In this document: one piece after another, positions 1-6,383 of the stretch
How the letters are laid out: the number at the start of each line of letters is the position of its first letter
Numbering within the stretch: position 1 is the stretch's first letter
NCBI GenBank assembly: GCA_903908015.1
Contig: CAIVQI010000046.1
Span: 1 to 10,550, forward strand
Reading direction: 5' to 3'
Source: an uncultured Bacteroidota bacterium
GTDB taxonomy: Bacteria > Bacteroidota > Bacteroidia > UBA7662
DNA: 10,550 nt
Notes under the pieces: generated by a model
The model's database searches: none
Told to the model about the DNA's origin: nothing
Seen by the model: only the letters and a program-made list of their open reading frames with translations
Translations under genes and position numbers: made by a program

Positions 1-299
1 CCTACCGTGGCATGCATAAACCTGATGCTGTGGTACGGTTCATTGGAGCAAAGCCAATTTGCTGCCATGGCAGATGGAACAAGTGCCGTGTTGAGGTCAA
101 ACGTCCTGATGCGATAGCGCTGGGTAAACCGCTCTGGAAGAGTGTGTACAGGCACATGGTTTCGGCTGGCATTGGGTGCAAAAAGACGGACGGAACCAGG
201 TATTTGTTCTTGAACATCCATCATGGCCTGGATGGCCAGGCTTCCACCATCATGTGGGGGGAAAGGGATTCGGTTTGTGATAAGCAGGATTCTGAGCAC
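1..299 (-). CDS. Family 4-type glycosyltransferase, N-terminal part (runs off left edge)
   Basis: An open minus-strand frame starts at GTG 299-297 and stays open for 99 codons to the window edge. The protein begins LRILLITNRIPFPPHDGGSL, the typical start of GT-B glycosyltransferases of the GT4 type in Bacteroidota: a first Rossmann beta strand, then the P-x-D/H-G-G donor-domain loop. Further on are SRNHVPVHTLPE (about residues 45-56), DLNTALVPSAMAANWL (about 66-81) and EPYHSIRF (about 85-92), which resemble the same family. GTG is the only plausible start after the in-frame stop just upstream. The gene begins 25 bp after the LptF-type permease stop, so it is probably the third gene of that operon. 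Such enzymes move sugars onto surface polysaccharides or lipids; the substrate cannot be told. The catalytic C-terminal domain is outside the window. Family is fairly sure, specificity unknown. Confidence 0.8.
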   Translation of the reverse strand, partial: MLRILLITNRIPFPPHDGGSLAIQAMMDVQEQIPGSVRLFAPNASRNHVPVHTLPERFTQRYRIRTFDLNTALVPSAMAANWLCSNEPYHSIRFMHATV

Positions 300-324
300 A
301 GGTGGGCCTATATTTTCGAATCAA

Positions 325-2010
325 TCAACGCATTTTTCCCCAAATACGAGACCACCGAGGTAGGGGAACGCGCCCTTCACGGTTGGCAGCCAGCATCAAC
401 AGCATCCCTGCGGGCAGTAGAACCAGACTGGAAATCCACATGCCCAGGTGCACATCCACAACGCCATCGCGTGCGAGTTTTTCGCTGCTCATGGTGATGA
501 CATGATATATAAGAAACAGCAGTATTGAGATCAGCATGGGCAGACCCAAACCCCCGCGCCGGATCAGTGCGCCCATAGGAGCACCAATAAGGAAGAAAAG
601 AAAGCAGGCGAAGGACAGTGAAAATTTTCTGTGGATTTCCAGATAATGACGGTTGAGCATATGTCTTCGGCCTTCCAGTTCCCGCAAACGCATGGAACTG
701 TAGCCCTGCAGGGTTTGTGCCGACTGAACAGCGTCTCGGAGTAGGGTAATGGAGTCGGTATGGGTGATGCGTTGTTCGGTGCGCCTCTTTTCAGCCCAAA
801 GAGCGGCCAGTGAATCACCTCTGGTGCGCACAGACGCGATGACTTGACCTGCGCTGCCAGGCAGATTTTTGGCTTCTTTGGTCGGTAGATTTTGCCGATA
901 AATTACCGAAAGCGTTTCAGCCTGTGCAAGGGTAGAAGGCAGCGAATCAACCATATGTTTTGATTCTTCCGGTGACGAATTCGGGTGATGCTGGGTTTGC
1001 GCCAGGTCTGCTTTTTGCGCCAGGTCTGCTTTTTGCGTACTGTGCGTGCCGTGTACTTGAAGTCGTGGGGAGTGATTGCGGGTTGGAGAAGCTGGGGCAA
1101 CGAACAAGAGACTATCCCCAAAGCGGTAGAAATTCTTCATGGTTTGCCGAATATCTCGGTCACGCGCAGCATAGGCAGTTTCGAGCGAATCGGTAGCCAG
1201 TTTCAGCTGTTTGAGATTGAGCATAGAAAAATAATCGCGGAAGATCGACTCATCGCTGCGCTTCATGTTGAAAGAGGACAGATCAAAGTGGATTTCCTGC
1301 ACCGAAAAACTGGTTTTTAGATGTGGACGATGGCGACGGGATGGCGCATCCTCCTGAAGTTCCTCATAAGTGAACCCGTCATACAGTTTTAGGCTAAGGT
1401 ACCGTTGATCGTCACTCATGGTCATTTTGCCGCGCTTGGCTGTGATGACACTTGTATTGCCTCGTCCGCTGCTGTGGTCGTAAATCAGGATGTCGCTTAA
1501 TTGCTTGCCGTCCTCACTCTTTTGTCCTATCCTTAAAGCATAATGTTCAATTTCGGTGTAAAACCTGCCCTCTTTGATGGAAAGTGCGGGTTTTTTTTGC
1601 TGGATGTCGAACAAGAGCGACCCGAATTTGAGTCGCGACTGCGGCAAGAGGGTGTCGGAAAATAGAAATGCCGAAAGGCTCAGTAGAACAGAAAGAAACA
1701 TGAGTGGGCGCACCAATTTCCATAAACTAATTCCGGCCGCTCGCGTTGCAGTGAGTTCATTGTACTCGCCAAATTGTCCCATGGTCATGATGGAAGAGAG
1801 GAGCATCGCGAGCGGCAAGGCCATAGGCACAAAACTGGCCGAGGCATACACCAACAATTCCGCTATAACATACCATTCCAGACCTTTCCCCACGAGATCA
1901 TCCATGTATACCCACAAAAACTGCATCACGAGAATAAACAGGACGATGAAAAATGTGAGGATAAATGGTCCCGCGAAGGTCCTGATCAGCAGTCTCCCAA
2001 GTACACCCAC
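325..2010 (-). CDS. LptF/LptG (YjgP/YjgQ) family LPS-export permease
   Basis: Inner-membrane subunit of the Lpt ABC transporter, which moves lipopolysaccharide from the inner membrane to the periplasmic bridge. The 561-aa protein has three N-terminal membrane segments (about residues 12-34, 47-76, 97-120) and three C-terminal ones (about 463-483, 488-507, 522-542). The soluble stretch between them begins with the expected beta-jellyroll (about 130-250). Family signatures include GQFGEYNELTATRAAGIS (78-95) and FFLIGAPMGALIRRGGLG (472-489). It is much longer than E. coli LptF or LptG (about 360 aa). The excess lies at about 260-455 as a polar, helix-prone, low-complexity region that includes a six-residue tandem duplication. 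Bacteroidota homologues are commonly long here. The start is GTG; an in-frame TAA lies five codons upstream. The gene is 13 bp downstream of the START-like gene and 25 bp upstream of a glycosyltransferase. The sequence cannot separate LptF from LptG. Confidence 0.9.
   Translation of the reverse strand: MGVLGRLLIRTFAGPFILTFFIVLFILVMQFLWVYMDDLVGKGLEWYVIAELLVYASASFVPMALPLAMLLSSIMTMGQFGEYNELTATRAAGISLWKLVRPLMFLSVLLSLSAFLFSDTLLPQSRLKFGSLLFDIQQKKPALSIKEGRFYTEIEHYALRIGQKSEDGKQLSDILIYDHSSGRGNTSVITAKRGKMTMSDDQRYLSLKLYDGFTYEELQEDAPSRRHRPHLKTSFSVQEIHFDLSSFNMKRSDESIFRDYFSMLNLKQLKLATDSLETAYAARDRDIRQTMKNFYRFGDSLLFVAPASPTRNHSPRLQVHGTHSTQKADLAQKADLAQTQHHPNSSPEESKHMVDSLPSTLAQAETLSVIYRQNLPTKEAKNLPGSAGQVIASVRTRGDSLAALWAEKRRTEQRITHTDSITLLRDAVQSAQTLQGYSSMRLRELEGRRHMLNRHYLEIHRKFSLSFACFLFFLIGAPMGALIRRGGLGLPMLISILLFLIYHVITMSSEKLARDGVVDVHLGMWISSLVLLPAGMLLMLAANREGRVPLPRWSRIWGKMR
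996..1037. repeat. 18-bp in-frame tandem duplication inside the LPS permease gene
   Basis: Positions 1001-1018 and 1019-1036 are identical 18-mers. The periodicity extends to 996-1037, about 2.3 copies. On the coding strand it encodes QKADLA twice (protein residues about 326-337), inside the polar periplasmic insertion of the permease. A period that is a multiple of three keeps the frame, so copy number could change without breaking the gene. Confidence 0.95.
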
Positions 2011-2012
2011 CT

Positions 2013-2028
2013 CTTAACTTCGGTTAAG
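2013..2028 (-). repeat. Perfect 6-bp hairpin across the START gene stop and permease start region
   Basis: Plus strand CTTAAC-TTCG-GTTAAG; in the minus-strand mRNA this is CUUAAC-CGAA-GUUAAG. The 5' arm contains the UAA stop (2026-2024) of the START-like gene. The 3' arm ends two bases before the GTG start of the permease. It could couple translation of the two genes: ribosomes terminating on the first gene would open the stem covering the second start. The stem is short and mostly A-U, so a functional role is only a guess. Confidence 0.4.
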
Positions 2029-2404
2029 CACCGATCCGACTACGTAAAGTGGCCACGGCCTGATCCCACAGCATTCGGTTTTCATCTTCTTCACCTGCCT
2101 CGCAAAAATCGGAGATCAGAAATGAAACATCCGAGGTGAGTTCATCTACTTTGATGCGCATCTCGAAATATTCGCCAGCAGGGGCGTCTTTCCAATGAAA
2201 TCGAACATGGGAGTTGTTCTTGTTTTCCAGTAAATCTGCACGGTTACTGCTTTGATTCCAAACAAACTCATAGTCACCCCCGTGAACATTGACCCGGTCA
2301 GCAAACCAGGTCTCTAGGCCGGAAGGGGTTGAAATTTGCTTGAAGAGCAGTTTGGGAGAGCAATGGAACAAATATTCCAACTTGAAATTTACGCGTTGTG
2401 CCAT
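2024..2404 (-). CDS. START-like domain protein (SRPBCC superfamily)
   Basis: A 126-aa soluble protein with no signal peptide or membrane segment. It reads like the short START-like/AHSA1-like proteins typical of Bacteroidota: FKLEYLFHCSPKLLFKQIST followed by GLETWFADRVN (N-terminal strand, helix and the L-x-x-W-F signature, about residues 7-39). Then come beta strands (YEFVW, HVRFHWKDAP, EMRIKVDELT) and a long C-terminal helix (ENRMLWDQAVATLRSRI, about 108-124). This helix-grip fold usually binds a hydrophobic ligand; neither ligand nor role is known here. The start is ATG 2404-2402. A Bacteroidota-type promoter lies about 60 bp upstream. It is the first gene of the operon with the LPS permease (13-bp gap), which hints at an envelope-lipid connection, but that is inference only. 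Confidence 0.75.
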   Translation of the reverse strand: MAQRVNFKLEYLFHCSPKLLFKQISTPSGLETWFADRVNVHGGDYEFVWNQSSNRADLLENKNNSHVRFHWKDAPAGEYFEMRIKVDELTSDVSFLISDFCEAGEEDENRMLWDQAVATLRSRIGA

Positions 2405-2465
2405 CCGCTTCGATTTTCAGGACCTTGGCCGGGCGAAAATGGTGAATGATTGATCGGCCAAAAGA

Positions 2466-2497
2466 CAATAATACGAAAAAAGAAGGGATTGTACAAA
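2466..2497 (-). promoter_or_regulatory. Bacteroidota-type promoter for the START-like/permease/glycosyltransferase operon
   Basis: On the minus strand there is a -33 box TTTG (2497-2494), a 20-bp spacer and a -7 box TATTATTG (2473-2466). The -7 box matches TAnnTTTG in all but one fixed position. Transcription should start near 2459, giving a leader of roughly 55 nt before ATG 2404. The -33 box is beside that of the divergent tRNA promoter. Confidence 0.5.
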
Positions 2498-2521
2498 TGT
2501 TTGGATCATCTAGTATATTTG
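2488..2521 (+). promoter_or_regulatory. Bacteroidota-type promoter for the tRNA gene
   Basis: The -7 box TATATTTG (2514-2521) matches the consensus TAnnTTTG exactly and lies 11 bp before the mature tRNA 5' end. A -33 candidate ATTG (2488-2491) sits 22 bp upstream, slightly longer than the usual 19-21 bp. Box identity and position in front of a stable RNA make this the most convincing promoter in the window. Confidence 0.7.
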
Positions 2522-2532
2522 CGCCCTGAATT

Positions 2533-2606
2533 GGCGAGGTAGCTCAGTTGGTTAGAGCGCAGGATTCATAACCCTGAGGTCACGGGTTCAACTCCCGTCC
2601 TCGCTA
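2533..2606 (+). tRNA. tRNA with CAU anticodon, probably elongator tRNA-Met
   Basis: A 74-nt cloverleaf. Acceptor GGCGAGG/CCTCGCT is 7 bp with a G1-U72 wobble, and T8 A9 follow. The D stem is GCTC/GAGC. The anticodon stem-loop is CAGGA-TTCATAA-CCCTG with CAU at 2566-2568. The T arm is ACGGG-TTCAACT-CCCGT and the discriminator is A2606. CCA is not encoded (CAC follows), so it is added after transcription. It lacks the initiator hallmark of a run of three G-C pairs next to the anticodon loop, so it is not tRNA-fMet. The lysidine-type tRNA-Ile(CAU) shares this anticodon and cannot be strictly excluded. Anticodon stem position 31-39 is an A-C mismatch. Confidence 0.93.
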
Positions 2607-2633
2607 CACATTTTTCTTTGAAGTGCCAGTCCA

Positions 2634-3623
2634 TTATTTTTTTGATGTGGCCCGCGTCAAACGGTCGTTGATGGCCCTGCCCAATCCAGTATCGGGAACT
2701 TTTTCTGCGTAAATAGCAACGGCACCTTTGTCGTCGAGCGTCCTGATGGCACTGAATAAATTGCGCGCTGCTTCACTGAGATCAGCGGTTCTGCTCAAGA
2801 CCAATTGACGATCCTTCTCTACATCAGCCAATTCATGCGAGAACCTGATCCAATAGGCCTCAGAGAATTGAGAAGGGGTCAATCCCAAGACGAGATTGCG
2901 CCAGGCATCACCGGTATAGGTATGCAGCGAACAACGGGGCGCGTAATGACTGTGCAACATACCCGGTGCGCCAGGACGCGAAGAAGACAGGGTTTTTTGA
3001 ATATGTTTTCCCAGAAATTCTTCCAGTTCTTCTTCAGGAATGCCCCCGCGGCGCAGGATTACAGGCGATTGACCACTGAGGTCCAAAACCGTACTTTCCA
3101 ATCCTATAATGCTTTCGCCACCTTCCAGTATGTAATCTATTTTTTCTCCCAATTGCCGTTGAACATGGGAAGAACAAGTGGGACTCACATAGCCAAATGG
3201 ATTGGCACTGGGCGCGGCTAAGGGAAAATCGATGCGCGACAATAAGTCGAGGGTGCGTGGGTGGTTGGGTACCCGAACAGCGACTGTATCTAAGCCGGCG
3301 CTAACCACATCTGGGATCATCGACTTACGTTTCAGTACAAGGGTAAGGGGCCCGGGCCAAAAATGTTCTGCGAGTCGGAACGCCGTTTCACTGGGGACTT
3401 CAGCATACAGATCCAGTTGCGTCGATTGTGCCAAATGCACGATAAGCGGATCGAAAGTGGGTCGGTTCTTTACTTGAAAAATAGATAATACAGCATCCTC
3501 ATCGAGGGCATTTGCGGCCAGTCCATATACCGTTTCCGTGGGAATTGCCACCAATCCACCTGCTCTAAGAATGGCGACTGCTTTGTCGAGATCTGTTCCT
3601 AGAGTGTCGCTCGATGGGTTCAT
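2634..3623 (-). CDS. Sua5-type L-threonylcarbamoyladenylate synthase
   Basis: Cytosolic enzyme that makes threonylcarbamoyl-AMP from threonine, bicarbonate and ATP, the first step of t6A37 formation in ANN-decoding tRNAs. The YrdC/TsaC domain fills about residues 10-205: GGLVAIPTETVYGLAANAL (22-40), KNRPTFDPLIVHL (52-64), FPLAAPSANPFG (133-144), GLESTVLDL (174-182), ILRRGGI (189-195). The linker APGMLHSHYAP (219-229) and the C-terminal domain ending in GLGRAINDRLTRA are diagnostic of the longer Sua5 form rather than short TsaC. I start it at ATG 3623 (329 aa). A frame upstream to 3659 adds 12 residues, but an exact -7 box (TATTTTTG, 3635-3628) lies inside that extension, and the extension would leave only 18 bp to the divergent protease gene. 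It converges on the tRNA gene, 27 bp apart. Confidence 0.93.
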   Translation of the reverse strand: MNPSSDTLGTDLDKAVAILRAGGLVAIPTETVYGLAANALDEDAVLSIFQVKNRPTFDPLIVHLAQSTQLDLYAEVPSETAFRLAEHFWPGPLTLVLKRKSMIPDVVSAGLDTVAVRVPNHPRTLDLLSRIDFPLAAPSANPFGYVSPTCSSHVQRQLGEKIDYILEGGESIIGLESTVLDLSGQSPVILRRGGIPEEELEEFLGKHIQKTLSSSRPGAPGMLHSHYAPRCSLHTYTGDAWRNLVLGLTPSQFSEAYWIRFSHELADVEKDRQLVLSRTADLSEAARNLFSAIRTLDDKGAVAIYAEKVPDTGLGRAINDRLTRATSKK

Positions 3624-3627
3624 GCCG

Positions 3628-3635
3628 CAAAAATA
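3628..3635 (-). promoter_or_regulatory. -7 promoter box of the Sua5-type gene (possibly leaderless mRNA)
   Basis: Minus-strand TATTTTTG matches TAnnTTTG exactly and ends four bases before ATG 3623. With the usual 5-8 nt from box to start site, transcription would begin at or within a few bases of the start codon, so the mRNA would be leaderless or nearly so. I see no good -33 TTTG at the expected distance. Confidence 0.5.
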
Positions 3636-3642
3636 GTCTCTC

Positions 3643-3673
3643 TTGCCATTTTCAGTCATTTTTCATAGCATTG
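3643..3673 (+). promoter_or_regulatory. Weak promoter candidate for the metalloprotease gene
   Basis: TTG (3643-3645), a 20-bp spacer and TAGCATTG (3666-3673), which has one mismatch to TAnnTTTG. Transcription would start around 3679-3681. This overlaps the first ATG (3678) and would favour the second in-frame ATG (3687) as the real start. The evidence is weak. Confidence 0.3.
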
Positions 3674-3677
3674 TGAT

Positions 3678-6368
3678 ATGGAATTTATGAAATTTAAGTC
3701 GACCGAATTTATCAGCCAACTTTCCTTTGGGTTGCTCCTGATGTGCCATATTGGTCTAACCCAGGTGCATGGTCAGACCATTCGTTGTTACACCACAGAA
3801 ATGGAGGAGCAGATGTACGGTGCCCAAAAGCCCACAATCGATGCCCAGTTTGAAGCGTGGATGGCGCGTAAACGGGCCGAAATGGCGGCCAACCCACAGC
3901 CCGAAACAGGGCCTCGCATCCTGCCTACTGTCGTGCACATCATTTACCGCAATGAAAATGACGCATGGAACATCAGCAATGCGCAGGTTTTATCCCAGAT
4001 TCAGGTATTGAATGAGGATTTTATGCGGCAAAACCCTGATACAGGCAATACTCCGGTTGTATTTCGACCTGTGGCATCCAATTCCAACATACAGTTTTGC
4101 CTGGCCCAACAAGACCCAGCCGGCAATCCCACCAACGGTATTATCCGACATGCCTTTCCCAACACCACCAGCTACAGCACAAGCACGTTCAATAGTCAGA
4201 TCAAGCCCAACACGATTTGGGACCCCAACCGCTACTTCAACATCTGGGTAGCAAACCTCAGTGGAGGAGTATTGGGTTATGCGCAGTTTCCCTCTGGAAC
4301 GGGTCTGCCCGGACTCACTGGAGGAAACGCCAATACGGATGGAATTGTGTTGCTCTATTCCTCCGTCGGGCGCCCGCCAGCGAATCCATTTCCCGGACAG
4401 TACAATGGTGGGCGGACTGCAACGCATGAAGTAGGGCATTTCCTAGGCCTTCGGCATATTTGGGGTGATGGCGGTTGTACGGTCGATGATTACTGCGATG
4501 ATACCCCACGCAGCAGCCAGTCCAATTCCGGTTGTCCCAATGTGAACCGGTGCAACGACATGACCTTTCCGCCCAATCCGACCACCGATTGGCCGGATAT
4601 GGTGCAGAACTACATGGACTACACCAACGACGCGTGCATGAATATTTTCACGTCCAACCAAACTGAACGCATGAATGTTGTGCTGCAAAACGGCACCCGT
4701 CGGGCCAGCCTACTGACCAGCAATGGTTGTCAGCCCCCCATCCTAAGGCCGGTGGCCAGCTTCACACAAACGGCCGACTCAGTTTGTAGGGGTGGGTTCG
4801 TGGCATACCGCGACAACAGCCAGAACAATCCAGACACACGTTTGTGGTTCTTTCCTGGGGGTGTTCCGGCCTCCGATACCGGAGCCACCCCAGGGCCTGT
4901 TCGCTATGACTCCTCCGGAATATATCCTGTAACCCTCATATCAACCAATGTTACGGGGTCTGATACGCTTGTCAGGCAACTTGCCGTTCGGGTCACCGAC
5001 TCGCTGCAAATCACCCTGGACTCTTTAGCACCGGTTTGCGAGAATGCAGGGGTCATCACATTGCGCATCGGGTTCCCGCGTGGGGGCCGCTACACAGGCG
5101 CAGGCACCATGGGCGATAGTTTGTTTCATCCCTCTGTGGCAGGCGTAGGAACCCATACCATCACCTACACCCTGCCGGGGTGTCAGCTTTCTCAGAGCAC
5201 CAGCGTTCAGGTTTTGCCCGTGACGGCCGTTCACATTGACTCCTTGCCTGCCAGAATATGCCTCAATGCGGCGAATCTCAACCTAACTGCCAGTCAACCT
5301 GGGGGTAATTTTTCGGGACCGGGTGTAACAGGCAATAGTTTTAACCCTCTTTTGGCCGGTGTTGGAACGCATACAGTGCGCTACACCCGACCCAACAGCA
5401 ATGGATGCGTTTCAAGCGATACAGCCATCATTGTCGTTGATTCATTACCCAGCATCACTACTTTTCCGGCCAACATTCCCGCAATTTGTGTGAATTCCGC
5501 ACCGATCGCGCTCCCGCAAGGGGTTCCAAGCGGATCATGGTCGGGCACAGGGGTGCGCAACGACAGTTTGATCCCCTCATTAGCGGGTGCTGGTGTCTTC
5601 GCTATTACCTATACAACCTTGCCCGACGCCATAACGGGTTGTGTGAACTGGCTCACCCGCAGCATCACCATCAATCAACCCCCAACGCTCAGTTTTTGGC
5701 CGGTGAATCCGGTATGTGTACGCGGCTCTAATATTCTACTCAATCAGGCCAACATACCCGGGGGAAACTATTCTGGACCGGGCGTGTCATTCGGGATTTT
5801 CAGTCCATCCCAGGCCGGTGTTGGTCTGCATACCATTCAGTATAGTGGACAAAGCGGTGGATGTGCAGTTACCGGTTCATACACCATCCGTGTTTTTGAA
5901 GCCCCTCCTGCCGAAATCGAATCTGTTTCAGGTGCGCTGCGTTCGGTTAACTCGGGGAGTGCCTATCGGTGGTTTGTGGATGGCATTTGGATAGATACCA
6001 TCGCTATTCGTACAATCGTGCCCCAACGAAGTGGGGTGTATCAACTGATTGTAGATTCTGCGGGCTGTCTGTCAGACACGAGCGCAGGATTTTCCTTTTT
6101 TATGACGACACTCAACGATCATTCACCATCATCAACCCAAACAATTTATCCCAATCCTGCCCAAAATGCGCTTTATCTAAAAGGCATCGACCTAACTGGC
6201 CAGTCGAATTGCTTTGCGGTGGATGCAGCAGGGCGAAGAATTAGGCTGTTTGGGCAGCCGGAAGATGATGCAGTGAAATTGGATGTAAGCGTATTGCCGA
6301 ATGGTTTGTATGTGCTTGAGTTTATGTCGGGAAGTGGTTTGGGTCGACTGCGGTTCGTGAAGCGGTAA
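3678..6368 (+). CDS. Secreted M43-family (pappalysin-type) zinc metalloprotease with PKD, Ig-like repeats and T9SS tail
   Basis: An 896-aa extracellular protease. A signal peptide (hydrophobic core about 12-28, likely cut after G32) precedes a propeptide with R36-C37, resembling the RC(G)T motif of M43 propeptides that may act as a cysteine switch. The catalytic domain is at about 95-350. It has HEVGHFLGLRH (H250, E251, H254, H260; zinc ligands and general base), the CDDTP motif (C273) and the Met-turn NYMDY (M313) typical of metzincins. A PKD-like domain follows (358-445). Four tandem Ig-like repeats start near 453, 527, 603 and 679, each with a Cys near its start and another near its end. 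A fifth Ig-like stretch (about 745-800) and a Por/T9SS sorting tail (IYPNPAQNALYLKG, about 823-896, ending FVKR) finish the protein. It is probably exported by Sec, then by T9SS. The alternative start is ATG 3687. The substrate is unknown. It is divergent from the Sua5-type gene and convergent with dxs. Confidence 0.93.
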   Translation: MEFMKFKSTEFISQLSFGLLLMCHIGLTQVHGQTIRCYTTEMEEQMYGAQKPTIDAQFEAWMARKRAEMAANPQPETGPRILPTVVHIIYRNENDAWNISNAQVLSQIQVLNEDFMRQNPDTGNTPVVFRPVASNSNIQFCLAQQDPAGNPTNGIIRHAFPNTTSYSTSTFNSQIKPNTIWDPNRYFNIWVANLSGGVLGYAQFPSGTGLPGLTGGNANTDGIVLLYSSVGRPPANPFPGQYNGGRTATHEVGHFLGLRHIWGDGGCTVDDYCDDTPRSSQSNSGCPNVNRCNDMTFPPNPTTDWPDMVQNYMDYTNDACMNIFTSNQTERMNVVLQNGTRRASLLTSNGCQPPILRPVASFTQTADSVCRGGFVAYRDNSQNNPDTRLWFFPGGVPASDTGATPGPVRYDSSGIYPVTLISTNVTGSDTLVRQLAVRVTDSLQITLDSLAPVCENAGVITLRIGFPRGGRYTGAGTMGDSLFHPSVAGVGTHTITYTLPGCQLSQSTSVQVLPVTAVHIDSLPARICLNAANLNLTASQPGGNFSGPGVTGNSFNPLLAGVGTHTVRYTRPNSNGCVSSDTAIIVVDSLPSITTFPANIPAICVNSAPIALPQGVPSGSWSGTGVRNDSLIPSLAGAGVFAITYTTLPDAITGCVNWLTRSITINQPPTLSFWPVNPVCVRGSNILLNQANIPGGNYSGPGVSFGIFSPSQAGVGLHTIQYSGQSGGCAVTGSYTIRVFEAPPAEIESVSGALRSVNSGSAYRWFVDGIWIDTIAIRTIVPQRSGVYQLIVDSAGCLSDTSAGFSFFMTTLNDHSPSSTQTIYPNPAQNALYLKGIDLTGQSNCFAVDAAGRRIRLFGQPEDDAVKLDVSVLPNGLYVLEFMSGSGLGRLRFVKR
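5034..5897 (+). repeat. Four tandem ~75-residue Ig-like repeats in the metalloprotease
   Basis: Repeat units begin at about 5034, 5256, 5484 and 5712, a spacing of 222-228 bp. Each starts with V/I-C and has a core of the type PGG-x-(F/Y)-SGPGV followed by F-x-P-x-x-AGVGTHTI-x-Y. Each also has a G-C near its end. Repeats 1 and 3 are the most diverged in the core (GRYTGAGT and GSWSGTGV). The pair of cysteines per unit suggests one disulfide each. Repetition is clear at protein level and only partial at DNA level, so the duplication is old. Confidence 0.85.
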
Positions 6369-6383
6369 AACCAAAAACATAGC

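Noticed and set aside
2..217. 71-codon minus-strand frame at the left end
   Set aside because: Same strand as the glycosyltransferase but in another frame. The glycosyltransferase frame carries the conserved N-terminal motifs and stays open to the edge.
12..497. 161-codon plus-strand frame at the left end
   Set aside because: It lies antisense to the glycosyltransferase start and the 3' end of the LPS permease, both of which have recognisable family motifs. Its own translation shows none.
2607..2633. Intrinsic terminator after the tRNA
   Set aside because: A short T-run (2610-2614) follows the tRNA, but there is no separate GC-rich stem, so I do not annotate it.
3624..3659. 12-residue N-terminal extension of the Sua5-type protein
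   Set aside because: It contains an exact -7 promoter box, is unlike the family N-terminus and nearly touches the divergent protease start.
6369..6383. Bidirectional terminator between protease and dxs
   Set aside because: Only 15 bp, with no stem-loop and no T-run of the required form.
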